Position numbers and translations under genes: made by a program
Source: Bacillus sp. B-jedd
GTDB taxonomy: Bacteria > Bacillota > Bacilli > Bacillales > Cytobacillaceae
DNA length: 64,000 nucleotides
Direction: 5' to 3'
Assembly (NCBI RefSeq): GCF_000821085.1
Contig: NZ_CCXR01000001.1
Coordinates: forward strand, 2,687,001 to 2,751,000
Shown: piece by piece, positions 56,611-64,000 of the stretch
Position numbering within the stretch: position 1 is the first letter of the stretch
Layout: each line of letters begins with the position of its first letter
Notes under the pieces: generated by a model
Seen by the model: the letters and a program-made list of their open reading frames with translations, nothing else
The model's database searches: none
Told to the model about the DNA's origin: nothing

Positions 56611-59244
56611 TCAAATTGATTTAACCCAGTCTTCAGCAGAACGAAGCGCTTCTTCCAGCTTGGATGGATCCTTCCCGCCAGCCTGGGCCATATCCGGACG
56701 GCCTCCGCCGCTGCCTCCGCATTTTGCCGCTACTTCCTTGATCAGCTTGCCTGCATGATATCCTTTTTCAATAAGGTCTGATGTAACAGCCGCAATTAAG
56801 TTGACCTTTCCTTCATTCGCGCTTCCAAGTACAATGATGCCTGAACCAAGTTTCTGTTTAAGGTCATCCGCCATCGACCGGAGCCCGGCCATATCCTGTC
56901 CCTGTACATTTGCTGAAAGGAGTGTGACTCCATTTACTTCCTTGGCTTTTGAAGAAAGATTTGAAGCCTCAATATTTCCAAGCTTAGCAGCCAGGGATTC
57001 ATTCTCCCGCTGAAGCTGCTTCATTTCGGAAAGGAGGCTGTCAATCCGCCCGGAAAGGTCTTTCGGATTGGCCTTCAGTTTTCCGGCAGCATCCTTCAAA
57101 AGGCCCACCTGGCTGTTCAACAGCTCATATGCTCCTTCACCAGTTACGGCTTCAATCCTCCGGGTTCCCGCGCCAATACCGCTTTCCCCAGCGATTTTGA
57201 ATAGTCCGATGACGGATGTATTCGGAACATGGCAGCCGCCACACAGCTCCAGGCTGTAGTCTCCAACTTTGACAACCCTGACGATATCGCCGTATTTCTC
57301 CCCGAACAAGGCCATGGCACCCATTGCTTTCGCTTCGGCAATCGGTTTTAAGGAGATGTCTACAGGAATATTCCTCCAGATTTTTTCGTTAACGATTTTT
57401 TCGACCTGTTCAAGTTCTTCAGGCTTAACCTGGCCAAAATGAGAAAAGTCAAAACGGAGGCGATCAGCCTCAACCAAAGAGCCGGCCTGATTGACATGAG
57501 CTCCTAAAACATCCTTTAACGCCTGGTGTAACAGGTGGGTTGCCGTGTGGTTCTTTATGATTTTCACGCGGTTTTCCCTGTCTACTGCAGCCGCGACATT
57601 TTGTCCCTTTTCCAGTGTGCCTTCCTCAACGATAGCACGATGGAGGTTTTGCCCGTTTGGTGCTTTTTTGACGTCCTTGACAAAAACCTTCACACCTTCA
57701 CCAATCAAGTACCCCTGATCGGCAATCTGGCCGCCGCTTTCAGCGTAGAACGGGGTTTGGTCAAGAATGAATTGAATTTCTTCGCCTTTTGATGCACTGT
57801 CAGCCACGGCTCCATCTTTAAGGATGACAAGGACTTCCGCCTGGGCTTCCATCTGGTCATAGCCGACAAACTGGCTTTCAACCTTGATTTCCCCAAGGAC
57901 TCCGCTTTGAACCTGCATTGATTCAACGTCCTGCCTAGCAGAACGGGCCCGCTCCCGTTGGGCTTCCATTTCGTCCTCAAACCCCGAGTGGTCGACTGTC
58001 ATGCCTTTTTCTTCAGCATATTCCTCGGTCAGTTCTACTGGAAATCCGTAAGTATCATAAAGCCTGAACACATCCTGGCCGGAAATCACGCTGCTGCCTT
58101 TTTCTTTTTCCTTCTTAATTACTGACTCAAGGATGGCAAGCCCCTCATGAAGAGTCTCATGGAACCGCTCTTCCTCGTTTTTGATTACCTTCTGGATAAA
58201 TTCCTGGTTATCCTTTACTTCTGGATAGAAATCATGCATGATTTCCCCCACAACCGGAACCAATTCATACATGAACGGGCGCTGAATGCCGATTTGCTTT
58301 GCATACCTAACAGCACGGCGGAGCAAACGCCTGAGGACATACCCACGGCCTTCATTCGAAGGAAGCGCCCCATCACCAATGGCGAAAGCTACTGTCCTGA
58401 TATGGTCTGCAATCACTTTGAATGCAACATCTGTTTCCTTGGACTCCCCATATTTCGTGCCGGAAATTTGTTCAGTTGCCCTTATAATCGGCATAAACAA
58501 ATCCGTATCGAAATTCGTCGGGACATTTTGAACAACAGAAGCCATCCGTTCAAGCCCCATCCCTGTATCGATGTTCTTCTTAGGCAGCGGGGTATAAGTA
58601 CCGTCCGGGTTATGATTAAACTGTGAGAAAACAAGGTTCCATACTTCCAAGTACCGATCGTTTTCCCCTCCAGGATATAACTCTGGATCGTTAGGGTCAT
58701 CCCCGTATTCAGGTCCCCTGTCATAAAAGATTTCCGTGTTAGGTCCGCTCGGCCCTTCACCTATGTCCCAAAAGTTCCCTTCAAGCCGGATAATCCTCTC
58801 TGCAGGAATTCCGATTTCCTTGTACCAGTAGTCGTAGGCTTCATGATCCTCCGGATGGACAGTAACCGATAACTTTTCAGGCTCGAATCCCATCCACTTT
58901 TCTGAAGTTAGGAATTCCCAAGCCCATTCAATGGCTTCTTCCTTAAAATACTCCCCAATGGAAAAGTTCCCAAGCATTTCAAAGAACGTATGGTGCCTGG
59001 CGGTTTTTCCGACATTCTCGATATCATTTGTCCTGATTGACTTTTGGGCATTCGTGATCCTTGGATTTTCAGGGATTACCCTCCCATCGAAATACTTCTT
59101 CAGTGTCGCGACTCCGCTGTTAATCCATAATAATGATGGATCATCATGCGGTACTAGTGAAGCGCTTGGCTCCAGGTGGTGATTCTTCTCCTGGAAGAAA
59201 TCAAGAAACATTTTTCTAATTTGTGAGCCTGTCAATTGTTTCAT
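56611..59244 (-). CDS. alaS: alanyl-tRNA synthetase
   Basis: 877 residues from the ATG at 59242-59244 (GGAGGT 8 nt upstream). Class II core ([40 protein letters not shown]), tRNA-recognition helices, editing domain with [11 protein letters not shown] and [15 protein letters not shown] zinc ligands, coiled coil and the C-terminal domain ending [22 protein letters not shown]-box leader lies upstream (59629-59892), with about 385 nt between its terminator and the start codon, containing a dispersed repeat. Confidence 0.98.
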   Translation of the reverse strand: MKQLTGSQIRKMFLDFFQEKNHHLEPSASLVPHDDPSLLWINSGVATLKKYFDGRVIPENPRITNAQKSIRTNDIENVGKTARHHTFFEMLGNFSIGEYFKEEAIEWAWEFLTSEKWMGFEPEKLSVTVHPEDHEAYDYWYKEIGIPAERIIRLEGNFWDIGEGPSGPNTEIFYDRGPEYGDDPNDPELYPGGENDRYLEVWNLVFSQFNHNPDGTYTPLPKKNIDTGMGLERMASVVQNVPTNFDTDLFMPIIRATEQISGTKYGESKETDVAFKVIADHIRTVAFAIGDGALPSNEGRGYVLRRLLRRAVRYAKQIGIQRPFMYELVPVVGEIMHDFYPEVKDNQEFIQKVIKNEEERFHETLHEGLAILESVIKKEKEKGSSVISGQDVFRLYDTYGFPVELTEEYAEEKGMTVDHSGFEDEMEAQRERARSARQDVESMQVQSGVLGEIKVESQFVGYDQMEAQAEVLVILKDGAVADSASKGEEIQFILDQTPFYAESGGQIADQGYLIGEGVKVFVKDVKKAPNGQNLHRAIVEEGTLEKGQNVAAAVDRENRVKIIKNHTATHLLHQALKDVLGAHVNQAGSLVEADRLRFDFSHFGQVKPEELEQVEKIVNEKIWRNIPVDISLKPIAEAKAMGAMALFGEKYGDIVRVVKVGDYSLELCGGCHVPNTSVIGLFKIAGESGIGAGTRRIEAVTGEGAYELLNSQVGLLKDAAGKLKANPKDLSGRIDSLLSEMKQLQRENESLAAKLGNIEASNLSSKAKEVNGVTLLSANVQGQDMAGLRSMADDLKQKLGSGIIVLGSANEGKVNLIAAVTSDLIEKGYHAGKLIKEVAAKCGGSGGGRPDMAQAGGKDPSKLEEALRSAEDWVKSI

Positions 59245-59319
59245 TGCGGAAACCTCCATTTAATTTCTTAATTGTTTATATAGGTTGATCATAAAATTAA
59301 TATTCTAAGGGAACATTGT

Positions 59320-59507
59320 GGTTGATTTCCGCTCCGGGCATTTCGCTTTCCGCGGGGCATCAGTGGAGCCTCCTCGGAGCAAAGCTCCTGTGGGGTCTCC
59401 CCTTGCTGCTCTATCCCGCAGGACAACCAGCTTCTTCGAATGGGCTTTGCACGAAGGAAATGCGATAGCATTTTCGAGGAGTCTACATGCCTGAGCTCCC
59501 ATCAACC
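59320..59507. repeat. dispersed Bacillaceae-type intergenic repeat inside the alaS leader
   Basis: 188 bp ending in GGTTGAT (59320-59326) and ATCAACC (59501-59507), with interior segments GATTTCCGCTCCGGGCATTT, CGCTTTCCGCGGGGCAT, GGAGCCTCCTCGGAGC and CTGTGGGGTCTCC. I recognise this as the common short repeat found between genes in many Bacillaceae genomes (recalled, not searched). Compared with the usual form it seems to hold about 55 extra bp around 59423-59479. An 11-bp inverted repeat, TATATAGGTTG (59277-59287) and CAACCTATATA (59541-59551), encloses it. It sits between the T-box terminator and alaS. Confidence 0.75.
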
Positions 59508-59628
59508 AGTTTTCCAATTAGTTTCGCTTAGTATTAAGTACAACCTATATAGTTCTCACTGGAACGGATTTCTACTTCTTTCTTGATTAATGCTGCTGAT
59601 AAACAGGCGATTCAACTTTCCGGAAACA

Positions 59629-59892
59629 CAAAAAAGCCCTCATCCCTGGACAGGGACGAGAGCTTATTCTCGCGGTACCACCCTGATTATGGGCGTAAAG
59701 CCGGCGCCCATCTCTCAATATTGCCTTAACGCGGCATAACGGCAGGTATTGGCTGCACTCCGGATTAGCGTTCTGCTATTTTTCACCCCGGGCTTCTTCC
59801 AGCCATGGAAGCCCTCTCTGTCCGCCTTCAGCGGTTGGATTACGAACGGCATACTCGATCCTTCATCGTTTTTCCAAACAAAAATATTCTAT
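59629..59892 (-). promoter_or_regulatory. T-box riboswitch of alaS
   Basis: The minus strand carries the T-box GGTGGTACCGCG (complement of 59671-59682) and then the terminator stem 59636-59648 with 59651-59663 (GCTCTCGTCCCTG and CAGGGATGAGGGC) followed by TTTTTT (59630-59635). The leader from about 59892 includes an AGTA bulge-like motif and a Stem I region. The terminator forms when tRNA-Ala is charged; uncharged tRNA-Ala stabilises the antiterminator. A GCC alanine codon in GAAGCCCGG is the likely specifier, but I could not confirm the loop by folding. Confidence 0.93.
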
Positions 59893-59898
59893 AGCCGC

Positions 59899-59927
59899 AT
59901 TATAGCGATGCGGAATCCGTTTGTCAA
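59899..59927 (-). promoter_or_regulatory. SigA promoter of alaS
   Basis: On the minus strand TTGACA (59922-59927), 17 bp, TATAAT (59899-59904): perfect consensus. Confidence 0.93.
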
Positions 59928-59970
59928 TTTAGAAGCCGTCTGAAAATGATTTCGCTGCATTCCTCTCTTT

Positions 59971-61041
59971 TCACCCAGTTTTTCTTCCTTGGGCAAAAAT
60001 TGCAGATGCATGGACAATAGCCACTTTTGCGACCGCCAGAATCGGTACGGCCAAAATCAAACCCGGGATTCCGCCAATTTCACTGCCGGCAACTATTGAA
60101 AACATAATTAGCAGGGGATGAAGATGGAGGCTCTTTCCGACAATATATGGCGAAAGGACATTCCCCTCAATAAATTGAAGGACGAATACGATGCCTATTG
60201 TAATGAATACAAGTTTCATTGAAGTGGCTGCGGCAATAATCACTGCGGGGATTGCCCCAAAAATTGGCCCGAAATATGGGATGACATTTGTCAGTGCAAT
60301 AACCAGCCCGAGCAGTAACGGAAATCGCAAATCAAAAAGCCAGAATAAAAGGAAAGAAACAATACCGACTATCATGCAGACAATCAACTGACCTCTAATA
60401 TACCCCCCAAGGGATTTATCGACGTCCCTGATGAAACGGACCCCTTGGCGGCGCCATTTTATCGGGGTCAAATACCAGGCTGTACGCTTTATCAGTTCAT
60501 AATCCTTTAGCATATAAAAAGCGATGAAGGGAATGACTGCAATAATCAGAATCGAATCGGCCAGATTTGCAAGCGTGGCAAGGACCAGGTCAAAAGAACC
60601 TATCAGCTTATCTTCAACATTCGTAATCCCCCTGTCAATACGCTGCTGCAGCCCAATTGGCCAGGCCTTTGTTTTTTCCTCGAGACTTGCAATCAATCCA
60701 CGATATTGCTCGGCGAAAGCGGGCGCACTGGAGGAGAGTTCCCTAATTTGTTCGATAAACGCCGGGACTCCTTTATAAATCGCAAGGCCTAGCCCTCCAA
60801 AAAACACGACATATATAAGCAGAACGGCAAGCCCGCGGTGCATGCCCCGTTCATGTAGCTTTTCGACAAGCGGGTGGAGAAGGTATGCGATAAAACCCGC
60901 CGTAAGAAACGGAACAAGAATATACCAGATTACCACCGCCACGGGAGCCCAAAATGGCTTTAGCTTCATAAGGATTAACGCTGTTGCGAGAAGCAAAAGG
61001 AAAAAACCTATCCGATAATACCATTTCATGTGGATATTCAC
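59971..61041 (-). CDS. yrrI: AI-2E family transporter YrrI
   Basis: 356 residues from the GTG at 61039-61041 (AAGGGGGTG about 6 nt upstream). Six to eight hydrophobic segments in the AI-2E/PerM pattern: WYILVPFLTAGFIAYLLHPL, the central soluble part with EQIRELSSSAPAFAEQYRGL, AVIPFIAFYMLKD, and LGLVIALTNVIPYFGPIFGA. Family includes autoinducer-2 exporters and ion antiporters; which activity applies here is unknown. Upstream of alaS as in B. subtilis, as a separate unit. Confidence 0.9.
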   Translation of the reverse strand: MNIHMKWYYRIGFFLLLLATALILMKLKPFWAPVAVVIWYILVPFLTAGFIAYLLHPLVEKLHERGMHRGLAVLLIYVVFFGGLGLAIYKGVPAFIEQIRELSSSAPAFAEQYRGLIASLEEKTKAWPIGLQQRIDRGITNVEDKLIGSFDLVLATLANLADSILIIAVIPFIAFYMLKDYELIKRTAWYLTPIKWRRQGVRFIRDVDKSLGGYIRGQLIVCMIVGIVSFLLFWLFDLRFPLLLGLVIALTNVIPYFGPIFGAIPAVIIAAATSMKLVFITIGIVFVLQFIEGNVLSPYIVGKSLHLHPLLIMFSIVAGSEIGGIPGLILAVPILAVAKVAIVHASAIFAQGRKTG

Positions 61042-61171
61042 ACGCGCACCCCCTTCCCGATAGTTTTAGAGGAACGCAGTGCATTTATGCAGAACTGTTA
61101 AGGACTTTTTTCCATCCTTTCAGTTTCTTTCACGGTTGAATCGCGTAAAACAAATTTAATGATAAAAAAAA

Positions 61172-61190
61172 CCGCGGAACCACACCGCGG
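61172..61190 (-). terminator. terminator of the yrzR-like gene
   Basis: CCGCGG (61172-61177) pairs with CCGCGG (61185-61190); the minus strand continues TTTTTTTT. Confidence 0.92.
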
Positions 61191-61202
61191 CTTAGGTAAA
61201 TG

Positions 61203-61394
61203 TTAACTTGAATAACGGCGTTCACTTTCTTCAAACAAATCATCCAGGGAACTTAGTGTCCCATCCTCTTCAACTTGATGGGTATGGATCATCCCTTTGG
61301 AAAGTGAGAGCTCGATAAAGCAATTCCAGCAATAAAACTGATTTATTCCGATTTTGCCGATATCCTTACTTTGACAGTTTGGACAACTAAACAT
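61203..61394 (-). CDS. small zinc-ribbon protein, YrzR-like
   Basis: 63 residues: MFSCPNCQSKDIGKIGINQF then YCWNCFIELSLSKGM, so a CxxC-x(15)-CxxC zinc ribbon, followed by THQVEEDGTLSSLDDLFEES. The pattern recalls B. subtilis YrzR, though I am not certain of the name. GAGGTG is 8 nt upstream of the ATG and lies inside an inverted repeat that could hide it. Function unknown. Confidence 0.8.
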   Translation of the reverse strand: MFSCPNCQSKDIGKIGINQFYCWNCFIELSLSKGMIHTHQVEEDGTLSSLDDLFEESERRYSS

Positions 61395-61399
61395 TGGAA

Positions 61400-61548
61400 G
61401 GGCACCTCACGTAGTTTCAGCATTTACGATGATGGCATCCTTTCCAATTCCCAGAGACTAAGAAAGGAATCCACCCGTTGCTCGTTCTCTACGATTGTGC
61501 CCATTTACTGTCAAAAATATACGTCTACAATGTTCAGGTGCCCTTCGT
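61400..61548 (-). ncRNA. possible structured leader of the yrzR-like gene
   Basis: GAAGGGCACCT (61399-61409) is complementary to AGGTGCCCTTC (61538-61548), enclosing about 128 nt of non-coding leader. GTAG/CTAC and CCTTTC/GAAAGG pairings continue the stem inside. Folding would sequester the gene's GGTG ribosome-binding site. No match to a riboswitch class that I recognise. Confidence 0.45.
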
Positions 61549-61601
61549 GCTAGAAAAATCGGCCTGCCATTTATCCCAATTTTAAGGGCAGTGAAGACCC
61601 A

Positions 61602-64000
61602 CTATAAGAAATCGTAAGGAGAAACGTTTTGCATCCCAATGAGCGGATCTGTTTTCAAAAGAATTTCTTCGTATGAAGGCCCTTGTGCGGACGCTGCTTC
61701 ATATTGAGGCGCAGGTTCCATCACTTCCAAAGCAGGATTGCCGCCCGTTTCCAAGATGCCATTCTCCTCGCCGGCAGGATTTTCGGCTGTTTTGCCGATC
61801 GCATCCACTAATCTTTCGGCAAGGGTCGTCTGCCTCGCCTGCTCGTCATTTCGCCCGACCCCAAGCCGGAACGCGTCCTCTTCCCCACAGAGAATCAGGA
61901 ATTGCCTGCTTCTTGTAATGGCTGTATAAATGAGATTTTTCCTCAGCATTCGGTAATAGCTTCGAGTGATGGGCATGATGACGATCGGAAACTCGCTTCC
62001 CTGCGCTTTATGGACCGAACAGCAATACGCATGGGTGATCTGATTTAAATCCTGCCTCGTATACGTCACTTCATTCCCATCAAATGAAACAATTGCCATA
62101 TCTTGTTTTTCGGTATTCTCTTTTGCATAGAAGATCGAAACAATTTCCCCAATATCGCCGTTGAATACATTGGATTCTGGCTGATTGACCAACTGAAGGA
62201 CTTTATCCCCAATCCTGTATTTCACATCGCCAAAGGCAAGTTCTTTCCTTTTTCCATCAGAATTCGGATTGAAAAGTTCCTGAAGGATGACATTCAGCCT
62301 GTCGATTCCTGCAGGGCCTTTATACATCGGGGCGAGCACCTGGATATCCCTCGCATGGTAGCCTTTTTTCCTGGCATTTGCCGCAACTTTTTCGACAACT
62401 TGGGCAAGCTGATGTCCATTGCATTTAATGAATGACCTGTCAGGCTGGGGGGCCGCCAAGTCATCCGGCAGTTTTCCGTTTTTAATGTCATGGGCAAGCC
62501 TGATGATTGAAGAACCTTCCGCCTGGCGATAAATGTCGGTCAGCCGCACAGTCGGGATCCGTTCGGATTGTAGGAGGTCTTTTAAAACCTGACCCGGACC
62601 GACTGAAGGCAGCTGGTCTTCATCGCCAACAAGGATGACCTGGATGGTATCCGGCAATGCCTTGAATAACTGGTGGGCAAGCCAGATATCGACCATCGAA
62701 GTTTCATCGACAATCAGGATTTTGCCGTTTAAAGCCGACTCTTCGTCATGGCTGAATCCCTCGCTGCCGTTATACCCAAGGAGCCTGTGTATGGTGACGG
62801 CCGGAAGACCGGTCGATTCACTCATTCTTTTTGCCGCCCTCCCAGTAGGTGCCGCAAGAAGGATTGGAAATGGTTCATCCTTTTTCATAAATTCCTTCGG
62901 ATCAAGCGAACAGCCATGCAATTCGGCGTAAAGCTCAACAATCCCTTTAATGACCGTTGTCTTACCCGTTCCTGGCCCGCCTGTCAAAATCATCATCGGT
63001 GATTGGATGGCTGTCTGGATGGCTTCCTTTTGGGAAGGGGCGTATTCCACCCCGAGCCGTTCCTCGAGCTCGCCGAGAGCCAGCAAAAATTCCGATTCCG
63101 GGAACTGTGAACTGAATTCTTTTTGTTCCAGGATCCGTTTTATATTCGTCACGAGCCCTTTTTCCGAAAAATAAAGAGAAGGTAAGTAAACACGCTGCCC
63201 TTCTCCGGCTATTTTCCCTTCCTCCTCGAGCTTAATCAACTCAGCTGTGATGTCCTCATATTCAATCCTGTCACGCTGGTTCTCTTCAAGCAGAGCTTTC
63301 ACCTTTTCAAGGAGGTCGCGCGCTTCAAGATAAACGTGGCCGGCCTGAATACTTTCCGCTTCTAGCGTATAAAGGCCGGCTGCCTTGATTCTGTCCGGAT
63401 GGCTGCCCGAGATTCCAAGCTGGTAACCGAGTTCATCAGCCCGGCCAAAACCGATTCCTTCAATATCTTCGACAAGCTGATATGGGTTCCGCTGGATGAC
63501 TTCCAGCGTTGTTTCCTTATAAACCTGATAGATCTTCATTGAAAGCTGGGGGCCGAAACCGTACTGGTTCAAAGCGACCATGACTTGCTCGAGGCCCTGA
63601 TGTTCCATCAATGTGTCATACAAAAGCTTTGCTTTATCAGGAGCCAGCTTTGGGATGGAATCTAAAAGGGACGGCTGATTAAGTATTTTCGAAATGGCAT
63701 TTTCACCAAGCACTTCGACGATGCTTTCGGCGGTCTTTTTTCCGATGCCTTTAAATATCTCACTAGAAAGGTAGGAAACGACCCCCTGCTTCGATTGCGG
63801 GATGTCTTTTCTGAAATGGGTGGCATGAAACTGCAGTCCGAACTTCGGATGGTCCTTGAATTCTCCGAAAAAAAGATATGTCTCTTGATCGTGCAATTTT
63901 GGGAAATATCCAGTTACAACCGCCTCTCGGTCTTCATAGGTGTCATTGGTTTCATCAACCCGGATTCTTGTGACCGTATATAAATTGGACTCATTATGAA
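61602..64000 (-). CDS. recD2: ATP-dependent RecD2-type DNA helicase, 5' end outside the window
   Basis: At least 799 residues in frame up to the right edge. The start codon is beyond 64000, because the frame stays open (NLYTVTRIRVDETNDTYEDR, EAVVTGYFPKLHDQETYLFF) and matches the RecD2 N-terminal OB-fold. Helix-hairpin-helix region (IFKGIGKKTAESIVEVLGEN), Walker A in LTGGPGTGKTTVIKGIVELY, Walker B region ILIVDETSMVD, QVILVGDEDQLPSVGPGQVL, and C-terminal motif YCCSVHKAQGSEFPIVIMPI. A 5'-3' helicase involved in DNA repair and replication-fork maintenance. Confidence 0.96.
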   Translation of the reverse strand, partial: HNESNLYTVTRIRVDETNDTYEDREAVVTGYFPKLHDQETYLFFGEFKDHPKFGLQFHATHFRKDIPQSKQGVVSYLSSEIFKGIGKKTAESIVEVLGENAISKILNQPSLLDSIPKLAPDKAKLLYDTLMEHQGLEQVMVALNQYGFGPQLSMKIYQVYKETTLEVIQRNPYQLVEDIEGIGFGRADELGYQLGISGSHPDRIKAAGLYTLEAESIQAGHVYLEARDLLEKVKALLEENQRDRIEYEDITAELIKLEEEGKIAGEGQRVYLPSLYFSEKGLVTNIKRILEQKEFSSQFPESEFLLALGELEERLGVEYAPSQKEAIQTAIQSPMMILTGGPGTGKTTVIKGIVELYAELHGCSLDPKEFMKKDEPFPILLAAPTGRAAKRMSESTGLPAVTIHRLLGYNGSEGFSHDEESALNGKILIVDETSMVDIWLAHQLFKALPDTIQVILVGDEDQLPSVGPGQVLKDLLQSERIPTVRLTDIYRQAEGSSIIRLAHDIKNGKLPDDLAAPQPDRSFIKCNGHQLAQVVEKVAANARKKGYHARDIQVLAPMYKGPAGIDRLNVILQELFNPNSDGKRKELAFGDVKYRIGDKVLQLVNQPESNVFNGDIGEIVSIFYAKENTEKQDMAIVSFDGNEVTYTRQDLNQITHAYCCSVHKAQGSEFPIVIMPITRSYYRMLRKNLIYTAITRSRQFLILCGEEDAFRLGVGRNDEQARQTTLAERLVDAIGKTAENPAGEENGILETGGNPALEVMEPAPQYEAASAQGPSYEEILLKTDPLIGMQNVSPYDFL

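Noticed and set aside
61395..61601. 6S RNA or T-box in the leader of the zinc-ribbon gene
   Set aside because: The closing stem is 6S-like in length, but no central bubble pattern or T-box GGTGGNACCGCG was found.

Overview
The window is a low-GC Gram-positive chromosome segment from an endospore-forming member of the Bacillaceae. This is shown by spoIIP, gpr, sigK, sda, yqxA and yjcZ-type genes, the comE locus, a CIRCE-controlled hrcA-grpE-dnaK-dnaJ operon, an alanyl-tRNA synthetase T-box, and gene order that largely follows the Bacillus subtilis rsmE-to-recD2 stretch. The genus cannot be fixed from the sequence alone. No tRNA, rRNA, prophage, insertion sequence or CRISPR array was seen.

Layout. 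(1) 1-7872, minus strand: rsmE (cut by the left edge), prmA, dnaJ, dnaK, grpE, hrcA with a perfect CIRCE operator, then hemW. (2) 7873-17477: an accessory block between hemW and lepA, which are neighbours in B. subtilis. It holds fdrA (AllF-like), a DUF1116 gene (AllG/YlbE-like), carbamate kinase, a large Cache-HAMP-GAF/PAS histidine kinase, its OmpR-type regulator and an MFS permease. The fdrA and permease genes share an upstream element of three TTGYAAT-like half-sites placed exactly 11 bp before a -10 box, so they look like one regulon under the local two-component system. (3) 17478-24060: lepA, yqxA, spoIIP, gpr and holA on the minus strand, and rpsT on the plus strand. (4) 24361-34221: yqzM; comEC-comEB-comEA with divergent comER; then the yqeG-yqeH-aroE-yqeI-nadD-yqeK-rsfS-yqeM operon.

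(5) 34222-40668: sda behind a cluster of DnaA boxes, psd, pssA, an M3 peptidase, a YjcZ-type small protein, an orphan response regulator, an uninterrupted sigK and a 53-residue membrane protein. (6) 40740-42705: a non-standard 2 kb. It contains a micropeptide operon (leader peptide, two terminators, a long hairpin, two YrzI-family peptides and two further tiny ORFs) behind a strong SigA promoter, followed by 15 tandem copies of a 52-bp unit, each able to fold into a hairpin. (7) 42875-64000: yrhC, mccB, mccA, mtnN, yrrT (reverse transsulfuration and methionine salvage); yrzA; yrrS-pbpI; greA; udk, trhP2, trhP1, trmR (wobble-uridine hydroxylation and methylation); mltG; yrzB-ruvX-ireB; alaS with its T-box and a dispersed repeat in the leader; yrrI; yrzR-like; and recD2 (cut by the right edge).

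The most interesting regions are the carbamoyl/carbamate-kinase island with its matched promoter elements, the micropeptide operon, and the 52-bp hairpin array. Function of the island and of the micropeptides is inferred, not shown.
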